DNA of 41,361 bases from Hyphomicrobiaceae bacterium. GTDB lineage: Bacteria > Pseudomonadota > Alphaproteobacteria > Rhizobiales > Hyphomicrobiaceae. The stretch spans positions 1-41,361 of the forward strand of contig JANYHF010000045.1 in NCBI GenBank assembly GCA_025359185.1. Direction: 5' to 3'. How positions within the stretch are numbered: the stretch's first letter is position 1; every line of letters starts with the position of its first letter. The notes beneath the pieces were generated by a model, which worked only from the letters and a program-made list of their open reading frames with translations, was not told the origin of the DNA and did not search any database. Shown piece by piece: positions 1 to 7,605 of this stretch. Position numbers and translations under genes: made by a program.

Positions 1-292
1 GCGCCCAAGGTATCGGCAAGGAATTTGCCATTCCCCAAGGTTATCGACCCCGAGGCGCCGCCATTGCGGCCTGAACGGCATGTCGCCGATTCCATTCAAA
101 CCATCCGTAAGCGCCTGATCGTGGGGCTGGCAATGACACTGCCGCGCTGCCCCTGCTGCGCCCAATCCGCCGCCGGAAGATCAGAACGGCGGAAATTGTG
201 ACGCAGTAGGACTAGTCACTGCCGACCAGGCATTTGATGTGCTGGGAGTCGAAACGGTTTGGTGATGGGCAACGCCAGGACAGTCAAGGCCA
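1..292. other. Left edge, no confident gene
   Basis: Two plus-strand frames are open from the first base: one closes with TGA at 199-201, the other with TGA at 72-74. Either could be the tail of a gene that begins outside the window, but neither tail (66 and 23 residues) shows a recognisable domain, so I do not choose. The rest of the segment up to the stop of the M20 peptidase gene holds nothing I can support. Confidence 0.3.
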
Positions 293-1684
293 TCACCCCG
301 CCAGCGCCGCGATCACGCGCGCCCAGCTGCGGGTGCCGCGAGTAAAACTCGTGACGTTGTATTTCTCATTCGGCGAATGGGCGCGGTCGTCGGCTTGCGA
401 GAAGCCGATCATCAGGGCGTCCATGTTGAGGACGTCCTTGAAGGCGCTGACGATGGGGATCGAGCCGCCGGAGCCGATCAACGCGGGGGGCACGCCCCAT
501 TCCGCTTCGAGTGCGCTGGCGGCGAGCGCCAGGAACGGCGTTGACGGATCGATAGCTAGGCCGCGCGTGCCATCGAATGCCCTAAGAGTCAGGCGGCAAT
601 CAGGTGGCAGCCGGGCGCGCACGAATTGCTCGAAACCGGCGTAGATCGCCGCCGGATCCTGGCCCGGCACAAGCCGGAACGAGAGTTTGGCGCTGGCCTC
701 GGCCGGGATCACGGTTTTGACGCCGGGGCCCTGGTAGCCACCCCAGATGCCGTTCACCTCGGTGGCCGGGCGTGTCCAGATCAATTCCAACAGCGAGCGG
801 CCGCGTTCGCCTGACGGGTTCCGCAACCCGGCTTCGGCGAGATACACCTCTGGATCGAAGCCGAGGCGCTGCCAGCGATCGCGCGTGGCCGCAGACGGAT
901 CGCTGACGCCATCGTAGAAGCCGGGGATCTGCACGCGGCCGTTCGCGTCCTGCAATTCACCGAGTACTTTCGTAAGCGCACGGATCGGATTGATGGCCGC
1001 GCCGCCATAGTCGCCCGAATGCAGATCGCGGCTGGGTCCAGAGATGGTCATCTCGACGCCGGCAAAGCCACGCAGGCTGATGGTAATAGCGGGCGTAGAC
1101 CGGTCCCAGGCTTCGCTGTCGCAAATCAGCGTGAGGCTGGCGCTGAGCTCGGCCGCGTTGGCGCGCAGGAAGGTATCCAGATGGATGCTATCGGCCTCCT
1201 CATCGCCTTCAATCAGCACCGTGAGGGTCAGCGGCACATCGCCGGTCGCTGCGATCCAGGCCCGCACAGCGTCGAAAAAGGTCATCACCTGGCCTTTGTC
1301 GTCGGACGATCCGCGCGCCACGATCATCGGGCCGTTGAGCCCGTCGTCTTCCAGATGCGGTTCGAAGGGCGGGCGGCGCCAGAGACTGAGCGGATCGACG
1401 GGTTGCACGTCGTAATGGCCATAGAACAGCACATGCGGTGCGCCGGGCGTGCGGCTTTTGCGGTGGCCAACGACCATGGGATTGCCAGTCGATGGGCGTA
1501 CGTTGGCTGAAAATCCGAGTTCGCCAAGCTGGACCGCGCACCACTTGGCGGCGCGCGCGCAGTCGAGCGCAAACGATGGGTCCATGGAAATGCTGGGGAT
1601 ACGCAGCCAGTCAAACAGGCGGGCGAGGGCTGGCGCGCGGTCACACTCGATGGCCGCCAAAACGGACGGCAATGGGTTCGACAT
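293..1684 (-). CDS. M20 family metallopeptidase (dipeptidase-like)
   Basis: A 463-residue zinc peptidase of the M20 (ArgE/DapE/CPG2, carnosinase-like) family, expected to hydrolyse dipeptides or N-acyl amino acids in the cytosol; no signal peptide is visible. Metal and catalytic motifs are in the family order: GHYDVQP (His90, Asp92), the SSDDKG bridge (about 127-131), GDEEAD (about 160-165, general base Glu plus metal Glu), CDSEAW near 190 and GGSIPI near 408. The lid-domain segment SGDYGGAAINP follows the second metal motif as expected. Length is normal for dipeptidases of this type. The ATG lies 9 bases after the stop of the GST gene upstream on the same strand, so the two are probably cotranscribed. 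The substrate cannot be read from sequence. Confidence 0.93.
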   Translation of the reverse strand: MSNPLPSVLAAIECDRAPALARLFDWLRIPSISMDPSFALDCARAAKWCAVQLGELGFSANVRPSTGNPMVVGHRKSRTPGAPHVLFYGHYDVQPVDPLSLWRRPPFEPHLEDDGLNGPMIVARGSSDDKGQVMTFFDAVRAWIAATGDVPLTLTVLIEGDEEADSIHLDTFLRANAAELSASLTLICDSEAWDRSTPAITISLRGFAGVEMTISGPSRDLHSGDYGGAAINPIRALTKVLGELQDANGRVQIPGFYDGVSDPSAATRDRWQRLGFDPEVYLAEAGLRNPSGERGRSLLELIWTRPATEVNGIWGGYQGPGVKTVIPAEASAKLSFRLVPGQDPAAIYAGFEQFVRARLPPDCRLTLRAFDGTRGLAIDPSTPFLALAASALEAEWGVPPALIGSGGSIPIVSAFKDVLNMDALMIGFSQADDRAHSPNEKYNVTSFTRGTRSWARVIAALAG

Positions 1685-1693
1685 GGCCCAGCC

Positions 1694-2293
1694 TCAGGCT
1701 TTGGTTTCACCAAACCCAGGCACTGCCGCCGCAAAGCCGTCCAGCCAGGTGACCAGCTTGGGATGGGCCGTCCGCCAGCGTCCCTCAAAGCGCAGATCGA
1801 GATAGCCGAGCGCGCAGGCGATGCCGATTTGTCCGATATGCGGCGGCTTCGTCAGAACCGGAGGCGCGGATTCCAGCGACGCCAGCGCCCGGTCGATCTT
1901 GCTCTGTTGACTGGCCATCCACGTTGCCGACCACATTGCCTCAGGCCGCGTCGTGCGCTCATACCGTAGCAGCAGCGAGGCATCCATGATGCCATCGGCG
2001 AGGGCAGCTTGTGTCAGCACCGGCCAACGGCCGGAGTTGCGGGGAAACAGAATGCCGCCGCCCGCCAGTTGGTCGAGATACTCAGTAATGACGCGGCTAT
2101 CATAGAGTGTGCTGCCATCCTCGAGCACCAGCACCGGAATTTTGCCAAGCGGGTTTTGCTCGTTGAGACCGCTCGCAGCATTGGCCGTCTCTGTTACGGC
2201 GATCTGCAACCGGTCGAACAGGCCAAGCAGTTTGGCAGCAATCTTCACCTTGCGGCCGTAGGGCGACGCGGGAGCCGAACGCAAAATCATCAT
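1694..2293 (-). CDS. Glutathione S-transferase family protein
   Basis: A 199-residue cytosolic GST. The N-terminal thioredoxin-like domain reads SPYGRKVKIAAKLLG at the glutathione site (Ser in place of the first Cys of a CxxC), then NPLGKIPVLVLEDG with the cis-proline before the gamma-glutamyl-binding strand, then LYDSRVITEYLD, which binds the glutathione alpha-carboxylate. The C-terminal helical domain (about 85-199) is normal length. The gene starts with tandem ATG codons and has no clear Shine-Dalgarno; it begins 12 bases after the stop of the Ala/Lys-rich gene and ends 9 bases before the M20 peptidase start, so it sits in the middle of a probable three-gene unit. The electrophilic substrate is unknown. 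Confidence 0.93.
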   Translation of the reverse strand: MMILRSAPASPYGRKVKIAAKLLGLFDRLQIAVTETANAASGLNEQNPLGKIPVLVLEDGSTLYDSRVITEYLDQLAGGGILFPRNSGRWPVLTQAALADGIMDASLLLRYERTTRPEAMWSATWMASQQSKIDRALASLESAPPVLTKPPHIGQIGIACALGYLDLRFEGRWRTAHPKLVTWLDGFAAAVPGFGETKA

Positions 2294-2305
2294 GGAGGTA
2301 TGGCC

Positions 2306-3247
2306 TTACTGCCAGCAGACTTGAGCCGATGCCGTGCAGGTCCATTCATCAAAGACGATGAAGTTCAAGAACTGCTCGCAGGTGACGCCTTTGGGCGTGA
2401 TCTTGGTGTTTTTCAGGCTGTTCGATTTGGTCCAATCCGCGATGTCGGCTGCCAGCAAACGTTTGGCGTCGGCGGTGGGGCCGTCTTTGCCGTAATCGTT
2501 GACGAGAAAGCTCCGTGTACGGCAACCGGTGGCTCCCAGCGGGCCTGTCGACGGAGCAGAAACGGCAGCGGTTTTGCGGACCGGTTGCTTTTTGCCGGCA
2601 GCGGCAGCTGTATCGCTTGCAGCTTTGCCGGTGGCCACCGTGGCGGGAGCTGATGCCGTCGCGGTATCCGCCGATGCCGATGCGTTTGCCGGCGCCTTCG
2701 CCGCAGTTTTGGCCTTCAGCTTCTTCTTCGTGTCAACAGCTGCGGGTTCGGCTGCAGCTGCCTTTACCGCCGTCGTATTCGAAGCAGTCGCATCAGCTGC
2801 TGGTTTAGCAACTTCTGCTTTGGGCGGTGCGGCGTCGGCCTCGGCAGTATCAGCGGCACCGACTGGAGTTTCAATCTTCACAGTCTTGGCAGCGTCGGCT
2901 TTGGCTTCGACCTTCACGGCCGGTTTGGCCGCGCTCTTCACTTTGGCCGTCTCCAGCACAACCGGCGGCTGTTCATCTGTCGCTGCGGTAGTTTCCTTGG
3001 CCTTGTCTTTGGCCGCCTTTTCAGCAGCTTTGGCGAGCTTCTTTTTTTTCGCCAGTACAACAGCCGGATCGATAGCGGCAGCACTGGTCGCTGCGGCGCT
3101 AGGGGATGTTACCGCCGCATCCGCTGCAGTAGAGGTGCCTGGCGTCACCGTTTGGGCCATTGCGCCACAGGCCAGTGCCGCGAAGGCAACATTGACAACC
3201 GCAGGACCGATCCAACGAAACAGGGTGATACGTCGAAAGATATTCAT
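2306..3247 (-). CDS. Exported Ala/Lys-rich hypothetical protein
   Basis: A 313-residue protein of no family I recognise. Residues 1 to about 32 form a signal peptide or anchor (FRRI, then a hydrophobic run ending in ACGAMAQ). Residues about 33-235 are low-complexity Ala, Lys, Thr, Val and Pro sequence with many AAxK and KAAK patches, probably an extended linker in the envelope. The last ~75 residues are different: a compact segment with four cysteines (GCRTRS, TCEQF, WTCTAS, QVCWQ), consistent with a small disulfide-bonded periplasmic domain. It is the first gene of a probable unit with the GST and M20 genes. The long open frame on the opposite strand is a by-product of Ala-rich coding. Confidence 0.8.
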   Translation of the reverse strand: MNIFRRITLFRWIGPAVVNVAFAALACGAMAQTVTPGTSTAADAAVTSPSAAATSAAAIDPAVVLAKKKKLAKAAEKAAKDKAKETTAATDEQPPVVLETAKVKSAAKPAVKVEAKADAAKTVKIETPVGAADTAEADAAPPKAEVAKPAADATASNTTAVKAAAAEPAAVDTKKKLKAKTAAKAPANASASADTATASAPATVATGKAASDTAAAAGKKQPVRKTAAVSAPSTGPLGATGCRTRSFLVNDYGKDGPTADAKRLLAADIADWTKSNSLKNTKITPKGVTCEQFLNFIVFDEWTCTASAQVCWQ

Positions 3248-3403
3248 GAGTGCGCCTTTGCCTCGGACAATCTAACCCGCATTATGCTCGGCCGGACGCG
3301 GGGGCCGCCAGTCCGCTCCCGTAGTTACTCCCAGTATTCACAAAGGATTGGGGCGTTGGTTTGGCAGTGTTGCAATTTGGCCAGACGCCTGATCCTCCCC
3401 GTG

Positions 3404-3619
3404 TCAGTCCTCCAGTTTCAGTTGTACCGCCTTGGGGCCTTTGCCCCGGCGGTCGGGCTCGGTATCGAAGGACACGCGCATGCCTTCATCGAGATGAGTG
3501 ACCCCGGAACTTTGCAGGGCCGAAATATGGACGAACACGTCTTTGTCGCCCTGATCGGGCGTGATGAAGCCAAAGCCTTTGGCTTGATTGAAAAATTTCA
3601 CGATGCCGGTTTGCCGCAT
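3404..3619 (-). CDS. Cold-shock domain protein (CspA family)
   Basis: A 71-residue single cold-shock domain that should bind single-stranded RNA or DNA and melt mRNA structure. RNP-1 is KGFGFITP (about 13-20) and RNP-2 is DVFVHISAL (about 27-35), both intact with their aromatic residues. The start [15 protein letters not shown] and the length match the family. It is transcribed alone, leftward. About 315 bases separate its start from the next plus-strand gene and could hold the long structured leader usual for csp mRNAs, but I cannot identify a specific element. A second family member lies at 5014-5226. Confidence 0.95.
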   Translation of the reverse strand: MRQTGIVKFFNQAKGFGFITPDQGDKDVFVHISALQSSGVTHLDEGMRVSFDTEPDRRGKGPKAVQLKLED

Positions 3620-3934
3620 GGTATCTGGTCTCCAAACGGCGGCCAGACTGTCTACGCCAGACCCTGCGGCCTGTCACAGCAACCGCCTCAGGAACACTCG
3701 TCTTGTCTTGCCAAGAGCGGCATCCCTTGTCATCTGCAAAGTATCCAACAAGCTGCGCCAGTTCGCAACCCTTACATGGTCCAGCAAGTTGTGAGCGTTG
3801 CTTGGCAAGCGCTGCGGTGTCGCGGGTGGCACGAGTTGGCCTGTGGCTGACGGAAGGGTAAGCCTTGTGCGCCGGACGATTTTGCGGAACACCGATGGCA
3901 ACCGACGCCCCGGGGGTTCGACCTGGATGACGCC
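3620..3934. other. Intergenic region upstream of the cold-shock gene
   Basis: This 315-base stretch separates the divergent cold-shock gene (minus) and a small membrane-protein gene (plus). Short open frames cross it on both strands without family signal. It should contain the promoter and leader of the cold-shock gene. I see no convincing -35/-10 pair, repeat or terminator. Confidence 0.4.
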
Positions 3935-4249
3935 ATGACCGTGTTGCTGCAGATCTTCTTGTTGTTTGCTGCTGGCGCCACTGCTGCGCACGGCCTAGCG
4001 CGCGTCTTTCCCGGTTTGGCCCCGAGCCTCAGTGGTCTCACCGTCATAGGTGGTCTGGGAGGCGTGACGCTTGGCTATCTCCGGGGGCATATCCTCGGGA
4101 CGCATCACCATCACGTCGCTGGCATGGCCATGCCGGGCCCCAGTGACGCCACGTCCGTGCTGTCAGACATCCTAGTGGGCCTTAGCGGCGGCGCGGTGCT
4201 GTTGCTGCTGGCCGCCATCATCGTGTGGCTGGTGCCAGACAAAGGCTGA
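3935..4249 (+). CDS. Small membrane protein, unknown function
   Basis: A 104-residue hydrophobic protein with three likely membrane helices: about 3-25, about 32-50 and about 80-100. Between the second and third lies a short polar loop with four consecutive histidines (HHHH) followed by VAGMAMPG, which might bind a metal but could be incidental. The third helix, SGGAVLLLLAAIIVWLVP, ends in a charged tail, PDKG. I do not recognise a family. The gene precedes the MBL-fold hydrolase by about 43 bases on the same strand and may be cotranscribed with it. The reading frame is the only long one here and its hydrophobicity pattern is protein-like. Confidence 0.6.
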   Translation: MTVLLQIFLLFAAGATAAHGLARVFPGLAPSLSGLTVIGGLGGVTLGYLRGHILGTHHHHVAGMAMPGPSDATSVLSDILVGLSGGAVLLLLAAIIVWLVPDKG

Positions 4250-4292
4250 TGCCATCAGCTCTTCAATGCCTCTCACAGAAAAAGGGTCGCCC

Positions 4293-4949
4293 ATGGCCAT
4301 GCAAACCTTGAAAGTCGCAATTGTTCCGGTGACGCCGTTTGCGCAGAACTGCGCGATCCTCACTCATGAGCCAAGTCAGCGCTCGGTGGTGGTCGATCCG
4401 GGCGGGGACGTGCCGCGTATTCTGGAGGCGGTGAAGAAAATGGGTGTGACCGTTGAAAAGATCTGGCTGACACATGGCCATATCGATCACGCGGGCGGCG
4501 CGGCGGAACTGAAAGAGAAACTGGGCGGCATTCCCATCGAAGGCCCAGAGGTGCGTGACAAGTTTCTGTTGGACGGCCTCCCCGCCAAGGGACGCGAGTT
4601 TGGCATGTTGACCGCGCGGGCCGTGACGCCCGACCGCTGGCTCGCCGAGGGCGACACCGTTTCGCTGGGGGATCTGGAATTCAAACTTCTGCATGTCCCT
4701 GGCCATACGCCAGGATCTTTGGTGTTCTTCAATGATGCCAACCGGTTTTTGTTGGCTGGCGACACGCTGTTCCAGGGGTCAATCGGGCGCACGGATATGG
4801 AGTACGGCGACCATGCGGGGTTAGTGCTGGCGATCCAGCAAAAGCTATTCCCACTGGGGGACGATGTTACCTTCCTGCCTGGCCATGGTCCGCACGGCAC
4901 GCTGGGCGAGGAGCGGCAGAACAATCCGTTTGTTGGCAATGGCAGCTGA
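4293..4949 (+). CDS. MBL-fold metallohydrolase (glyoxalase II-like)
   Basis: A 218-residue metallo-beta-lactamase-fold hydrolase of the GloB/YcbL type, likely cytosolic and acting on a thioester such as S-lactoylglutathione. The dinuclear metal motifs are intact: THGHIDHAGG, then VPGHTPGS, then AGDTLFQGSIGRTD with the bridging aspartate, and FLPGHGP near the C-terminus. At about 220 residues it is shorter than classical glyoxalase II and lacks its C-terminal helical domain, as in YcbL-like enzymes. I chose ATG 4293 because AAAGGG (4281-4286) sits 6 bases upstream; an in-frame ATG at 4266 has no visible ribosome site. The exact substrate is not determined. Confidence 0.92.
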   Translation: MAMQTLKVAIVPVTPFAQNCAILTHEPSQRSVVVDPGGDVPRILEAVKKMGVTVEKIWLTHGHIDHAGGAAELKEKLGGIPIEGPEVRDKFLLDGLPAKGREFGMLTARAVTPDRWLAEGDTVSLGDLEFKLLHVPGHTPGSLVFFNDANRFLLAGDTLFQGSIGRTDMEYGDHAGLVLAIQQKLFPLGDDVTFLPGHGPHGTLGEERQNNPFVGNGS

Positions 4950-5013
4950 AAACCGCGTCGCCAGCCGGTGATCCAGCGGCGACTCGTCAGCGTTTGGCTC
5001 GTATAGGGTGAGG

Positions 5014-5226
5014 TCAGGCCTTTTGGACTTCGCCGGCCTGTTTACCACGGCCTTTGCGGTCATCTTCGAGAAGGAATGTGACCTTGTCGCCCTCATCCAG
5101 GCTGCGGATGCCTGCGCGCTCAAGAGCCGAGGCGTGCACGAACACATCCTTGCTGCCATCGGCGGGTTGAATGAAGCCGTAGCCTTTGGCGGAATTGTAG
5201 AATTTGACTGTTCCGGAAACACGCAT
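5014..5226 (-). CDS. Cold-shock domain protein (CspA family), second copy
   Basis: A 70-residue cold-shock domain protein. RNP-1 is KGYGFIQP and RNP-2 is DVFVHASAL; the C-terminus is Lys/Arg/Gly-rich (DDRKGRGKQAGEVQKA). The open frame extends 22 codons further upstream, but those residues do not look like the family, and MRVSGTVKFYN is the usual start, so I take ATG 5226. It is related to but clearly different from the copy at 3404-3619 (for example NSAKGYGFIQP against [11 protein letters not shown]), so this is not a recent duplication. A short palindrome sits in its upstream region at 5332-5354. Confidence 0.94.
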   Translation of the reverse strand: MRVSGTVKFYNSAKGYGFIQPADGSKDVFVHASALERAGIRSLDEGDKVTFLLEDDRKGRGKQAGEVQKA

Positions 5227-5601
5227 CGAATTGGGTCCTTCCCCGAAAGTGAGTTGCGTGAGTGAAAAGACATGCCAATCGCCAGGGCGCACGCACGACC
5301 TGTGATCTCAGACCTTCGGGAAAGGCAACTTCCAGTTGGGACTATCCCAAGTGGATAGCATCGAATCTTAGCCGATTATCGTGAGAGTGCGACACAATTG
5401 CAACGCACCGGCACCTGATTTTATGCCGTACACGCGCGGCAATTGCAAGCGGCAAGTGCGTCAAATTGCACCGCGTATTGTTGCGGTGAGGCTGCCCTCC
5501 GGTACCCTAACGGCAGCGGTCCGCCAAAGGTTGACAACACTGCCGACATAAGGGCCAATTCTTTGCCATCTGAGCCTGGCCGCGGAGGTGATTGCACCAG
5601 C
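5227..5601. promoter_or_regulatory. Divergent intergenic region between csp and the ABC ATPase gene
   Basis: 375 bases between divergent genes. It contains a 23-base imperfect palindrome at 5332-5354 (CCAGTTGGGA, spacer CTA, TCCCAAGTGG; 9 of 10 arm positions pair) that could be an operator or leader hairpin for the cold-shock gene. It also holds three copies of AATTGCA(A), starting at 5396, 5441 and 5464. The ABC ATPase start at 5602 has a GGAGG at 5584-5588, 13 bases away. No promoter is assigned. Confidence 0.35.
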
Positions 5602-6645
5602 ATGGACCAAACCCACCTCGCCGTTCGCAATGTCTGGAAGATTTTCGGGTTGCCGGATGGTCAGCGCGTCAGTCAGGCCGAGGCGGTGGCGCTGACTGCC
5701 AGCGGCAAAAGCAATCTGGTCGTCGGTGTCAACAATGTTTCGCTCGATATCAGGCGGGGTGAGACCTTTGTCATCATGGGTCTGTCGGGTTCAGGCAAGT
5801 CGACGCTGGTGCGCTGCATGTCGCGCCTCACGGAGCCGAGCGCCGGAGAGATCACCTTTGATGGCATCGACTTGCTGGCGGCCTCGCCAAAGCAGCTGAT
5901 CGAAATCCGCCGTCACCGCATGGGCATGGTGTTCCAGCATTTCGCGCTGTTGCCGCATCTGACGGTTCTTCAAAACGTCGCCTTTCCGCTGCGGATTCAG
6001 GGTGTGGGCAAGGTTGAGCGGGAAAAGCGCGCCAGGGAGGTGATCGAACTCGTTAGCCTGACGGGGCGCGAGCAACGCTATCCGCGTGAGCTTTCGGGCG
6101 GCCAGCAACAGCGTGTGGGCATCGCCCGCAGCCTCGCGGTGCAGCCGGAAATCTGGTTCCTGGATGAGCCGTTCTCGGCCCTCGATCCGCTGATCCGCCG
6201 CGAGATGCAGGAAGAGCTCCTGCGGCTGCAGAGCCTTCTCAAAAAGTCGATCGTTTTTATCACCCATGATTTCGATGAGGCGATCCGGCTCGCCGACCGC
6301 ATTGCCATCATGAAAGATGGCGTGATCATTCAGGTGGGCACGCCTGAGGAGATCTTGAGTGCTCCGGCAACGGACTATGTGGCCGCCTTCACCCGTGATG
6401 CGCCAAAGTCCAAGGTGCTGTCGGCACGCGCGATCATGACGCCCTATGACGCCTCGGCAGCTGTGGTCGGCCGTGTCCGGGCCGATACCAAGATCGGCGC
6501 GCTGGCCCAGTACGCATTCGACCGTGCCCGCAACCTCACCGTCGAGGATGCTGATGGCCGTGCCGTTGGGCTGGTCAATGGCGGCGATATTCTCGATGTT
6601 CTGGCTAACGCCGAACACGGCCAAGCCGGGGCCGGCAAGGCATGA
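5602..6645 (+). CDS. Glycine betaine/choline-type ABC transporter ATP-binding protein
   Basis: A 347-residue ATPase subunit of the ProV/OpuAA/ChoV class, which energises uptake of quaternary amines such as glycine betaine or choline from the inner membrane face. Visible motifs: Walker A GLSGSGKST, Q-loop FQHFALLPH, signature LSGGQQQRVGIARSL, Walker B IWFLDEPFSALD and switch histidine ITHDFDEA. The N-terminus carries the VWKIFGL start typical of ProV. After about residue 275 a single CBS-like segment (TKIGALAQYAFDRARNLTVE, then GLVNGGDILDVL) is present, as in ProV regulatory tails. Residues upstream of ATG 5602 in the open frame are unlike the family. No permease or binding-protein gene is adjacent; the next gene overlaps by ATGA and is a choline-kinase-like enzyme. 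Confidence 0.93.
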   Translation: MDQTHLAVRNVWKIFGLPDGQRVSQAEAVALTASGKSNLVVGVNNVSLDIRRGETFVIMGLSGSGKSTLVRCMSRLTEPSAGEITFDGIDLLAASPKQLIEIRRHRMGMVFQHFALLPHLTVLQNVAFPLRIQGVGKVEREKRAREVIELVSLTGREQRYPRELSGGQQQRVGIARSLAVQPEIWFLDEPFSALDPLIRREMQEELLRLQSLLKKSIVFITHDFDEAIRLADRIAIMKDGVIIQVGTPEEILSAPATDYVAAFTRDAPKSKVLSARAIMTPYDASAAVVGRVRADTKIGALAQYAFDRARNLTVEDADGRAVGLVNGGDILDVLANAEHGQAGAGKA

Positions 6646-7529
6646 GCGCGTCGATGGCCCTGGCGGCCGGCCGGGTCCGGGCCCTATCGCTCTGGCGCAC
6701 GCCCGTTGATCCAGTGCCGCTGGGCGGCGGCATTACCAATGTGAATTTCACAGTTCAGCACGCCGGTGAGACGTTTGTTGTGCGCGTGGGCAATGATATC
6801 CCCGTGCATCAGGTCATGCGCTTCAACGAGCGCGCGGCAAGCGAGGCGGCCTTCCGCGCTGGTATTTCGCCCGAAGTCGTGCACGCCGAGACCGGGATCC
6901 TCGTCATCCGCTTTATCGAAGGCAAAACTTTCACAGCCGAAGACGTGCGCGAGCCGCGCAATCTGATGCGCATCGTGCCGCTGATCAAACGTATCCACAC
7001 CGAGATGCCACGTGAAGTGCGTGGGCCGGCGCTGGTGTTCTGGGTGTTCCATGTGTTGCGCGACTACGCCCATACGCTGCGCGATGGTGGCAGCCGGCAC
7101 ACGACCCGCCTGCAAGGGTTGCTAGACACCGCTGCCAGGTTGGAGCGCGATGTCGGCCCTATCGATGTGGTCTACGGCCACAATGATCTGTTGCCGGGCA
7201 ACGTACTGGACGATGGCAATCGCCTGTGGATCATTGACTGGGACTATGCCGGTTTCAATTCGCCCCTGTTCGATCTGGCCAATCTCGCCAGCAACAATGG
7301 CCTCACGCCTGAACAAGAAGATTGGATGCTGACGGCCTATTTCGGGCGTCCGGCGGATGCGGACTTGCGGCATCGCTTCAGCGCCATGACGTGCGCATCG
7401 CTTCTACGCGAGACGATGTGGAGCATGGTGTCGGAGATCCACTCCAAGCTCGAATTCGATTATCCGGCGTACACAGCCGATTATCTCGGCCGCTTCGAAC
7501 GGGCTCTGGCGGCGCACCAGGGGCGTTAA
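6642..7529 (+). CDS. Choline kinase/aminoglycoside phosphotransferase-like kinase
   Basis: A 295-residue small-molecule kinase of the APH/choline-kinase (LicA-like) fold, expected in the cytosol. Motifs: GGGITNVNFTV (nucleotide-binding loop), VVRVGND with the ATP-binding region, the Brenner-type catalytic segment YGHNDLLPGNVL (Asp and Asn of HxDxxxxN) and the metal-binding IDWDYAGFNSPLFDLAN. The pattern HNDLLPGN is closest to choline/ethanolamine kinases rather than antibiotic kinases. Its ATG overlaps the stop of the ABC ATPase gene (ATGA), implying translational coupling and a shared substrate: choline or a related amino alcohol brought in and then phosphorylated. The substrate is inferred. 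Confidence 0.88.
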   Translation: MSASMALAAGRVRALSLWRTPVDPVPLGGGITNVNFTVQHAGETFVVRVGNDIPVHQVMRFNERAASEAAFRAGISPEVVHAETGILVIRFIEGKTFTAEDVREPRNLMRIVPLIKRIHTEMPREVRGPALVFWVFHVLRDYAHTLRDGGSRHTTRLQGLLDTAARLERDVGPIDVVYGHNDLLPGNVLDDGNRLWIIDWDYAGFNSPLFDLANLASNNGLTPEQEDWMLTAYFGRPADADLRHRFSAMTCASLLRETMWSMVSEIHSKLEFDYPAYTADYLGRFERALAAHQGR

Positions 7530-7564
7530 ACGAGAAAACGGGTCGCCTAAGTCCACCCCATCTT

Positions 7565-7595
7565 CGTTATGGCCGGGTCAAGCCCGGCCATAACG
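7565..7595. terminator. Perfect 13-bp inverted repeat between convergent genes
   Basis: CGTTATGGCCGGG (7565-7577), loop TCAAG, CCCGGCCATAACG (7583-7595). The arms pair without a mismatch. It lies between the convergent kinase gene (stop 7529) and the large secreted-protein gene (stop 7606), so it can stop transcription from both sides. No T-tract follows on either strand. The shape and G+C-rich core resemble REP-type dispersed palindromes of alphaproteobacteria, so it may be both a repeat and a terminator. Confidence 0.65.
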
Positions 7596-7605
7596 TCGCG
7601 TACTC

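Noticed and set aside
2499-3275. 258-codon Ala/Ser-rich plus-strand frame
   Set aside because: It is the complement of the Ala/Lys-rich gene at 2306-3247. Low-complexity Ala codons leave the opposite strand open; the minus frame has a signal peptide and a Cys-bearing C-terminal domain.
4957-4983. GTCGCC/GGCGAC hairpin after the MBL-fold gene
   Set aside because: Six-base stem with a 15-base loop and no T-tract; too weak to call a terminator.
5396-5470. Three AATTGCA repeats upstream of the ABC ATPase gene
   Set aside because: Spacing is irregular (45 and 23 bases) and the motif is short; chance is likely.
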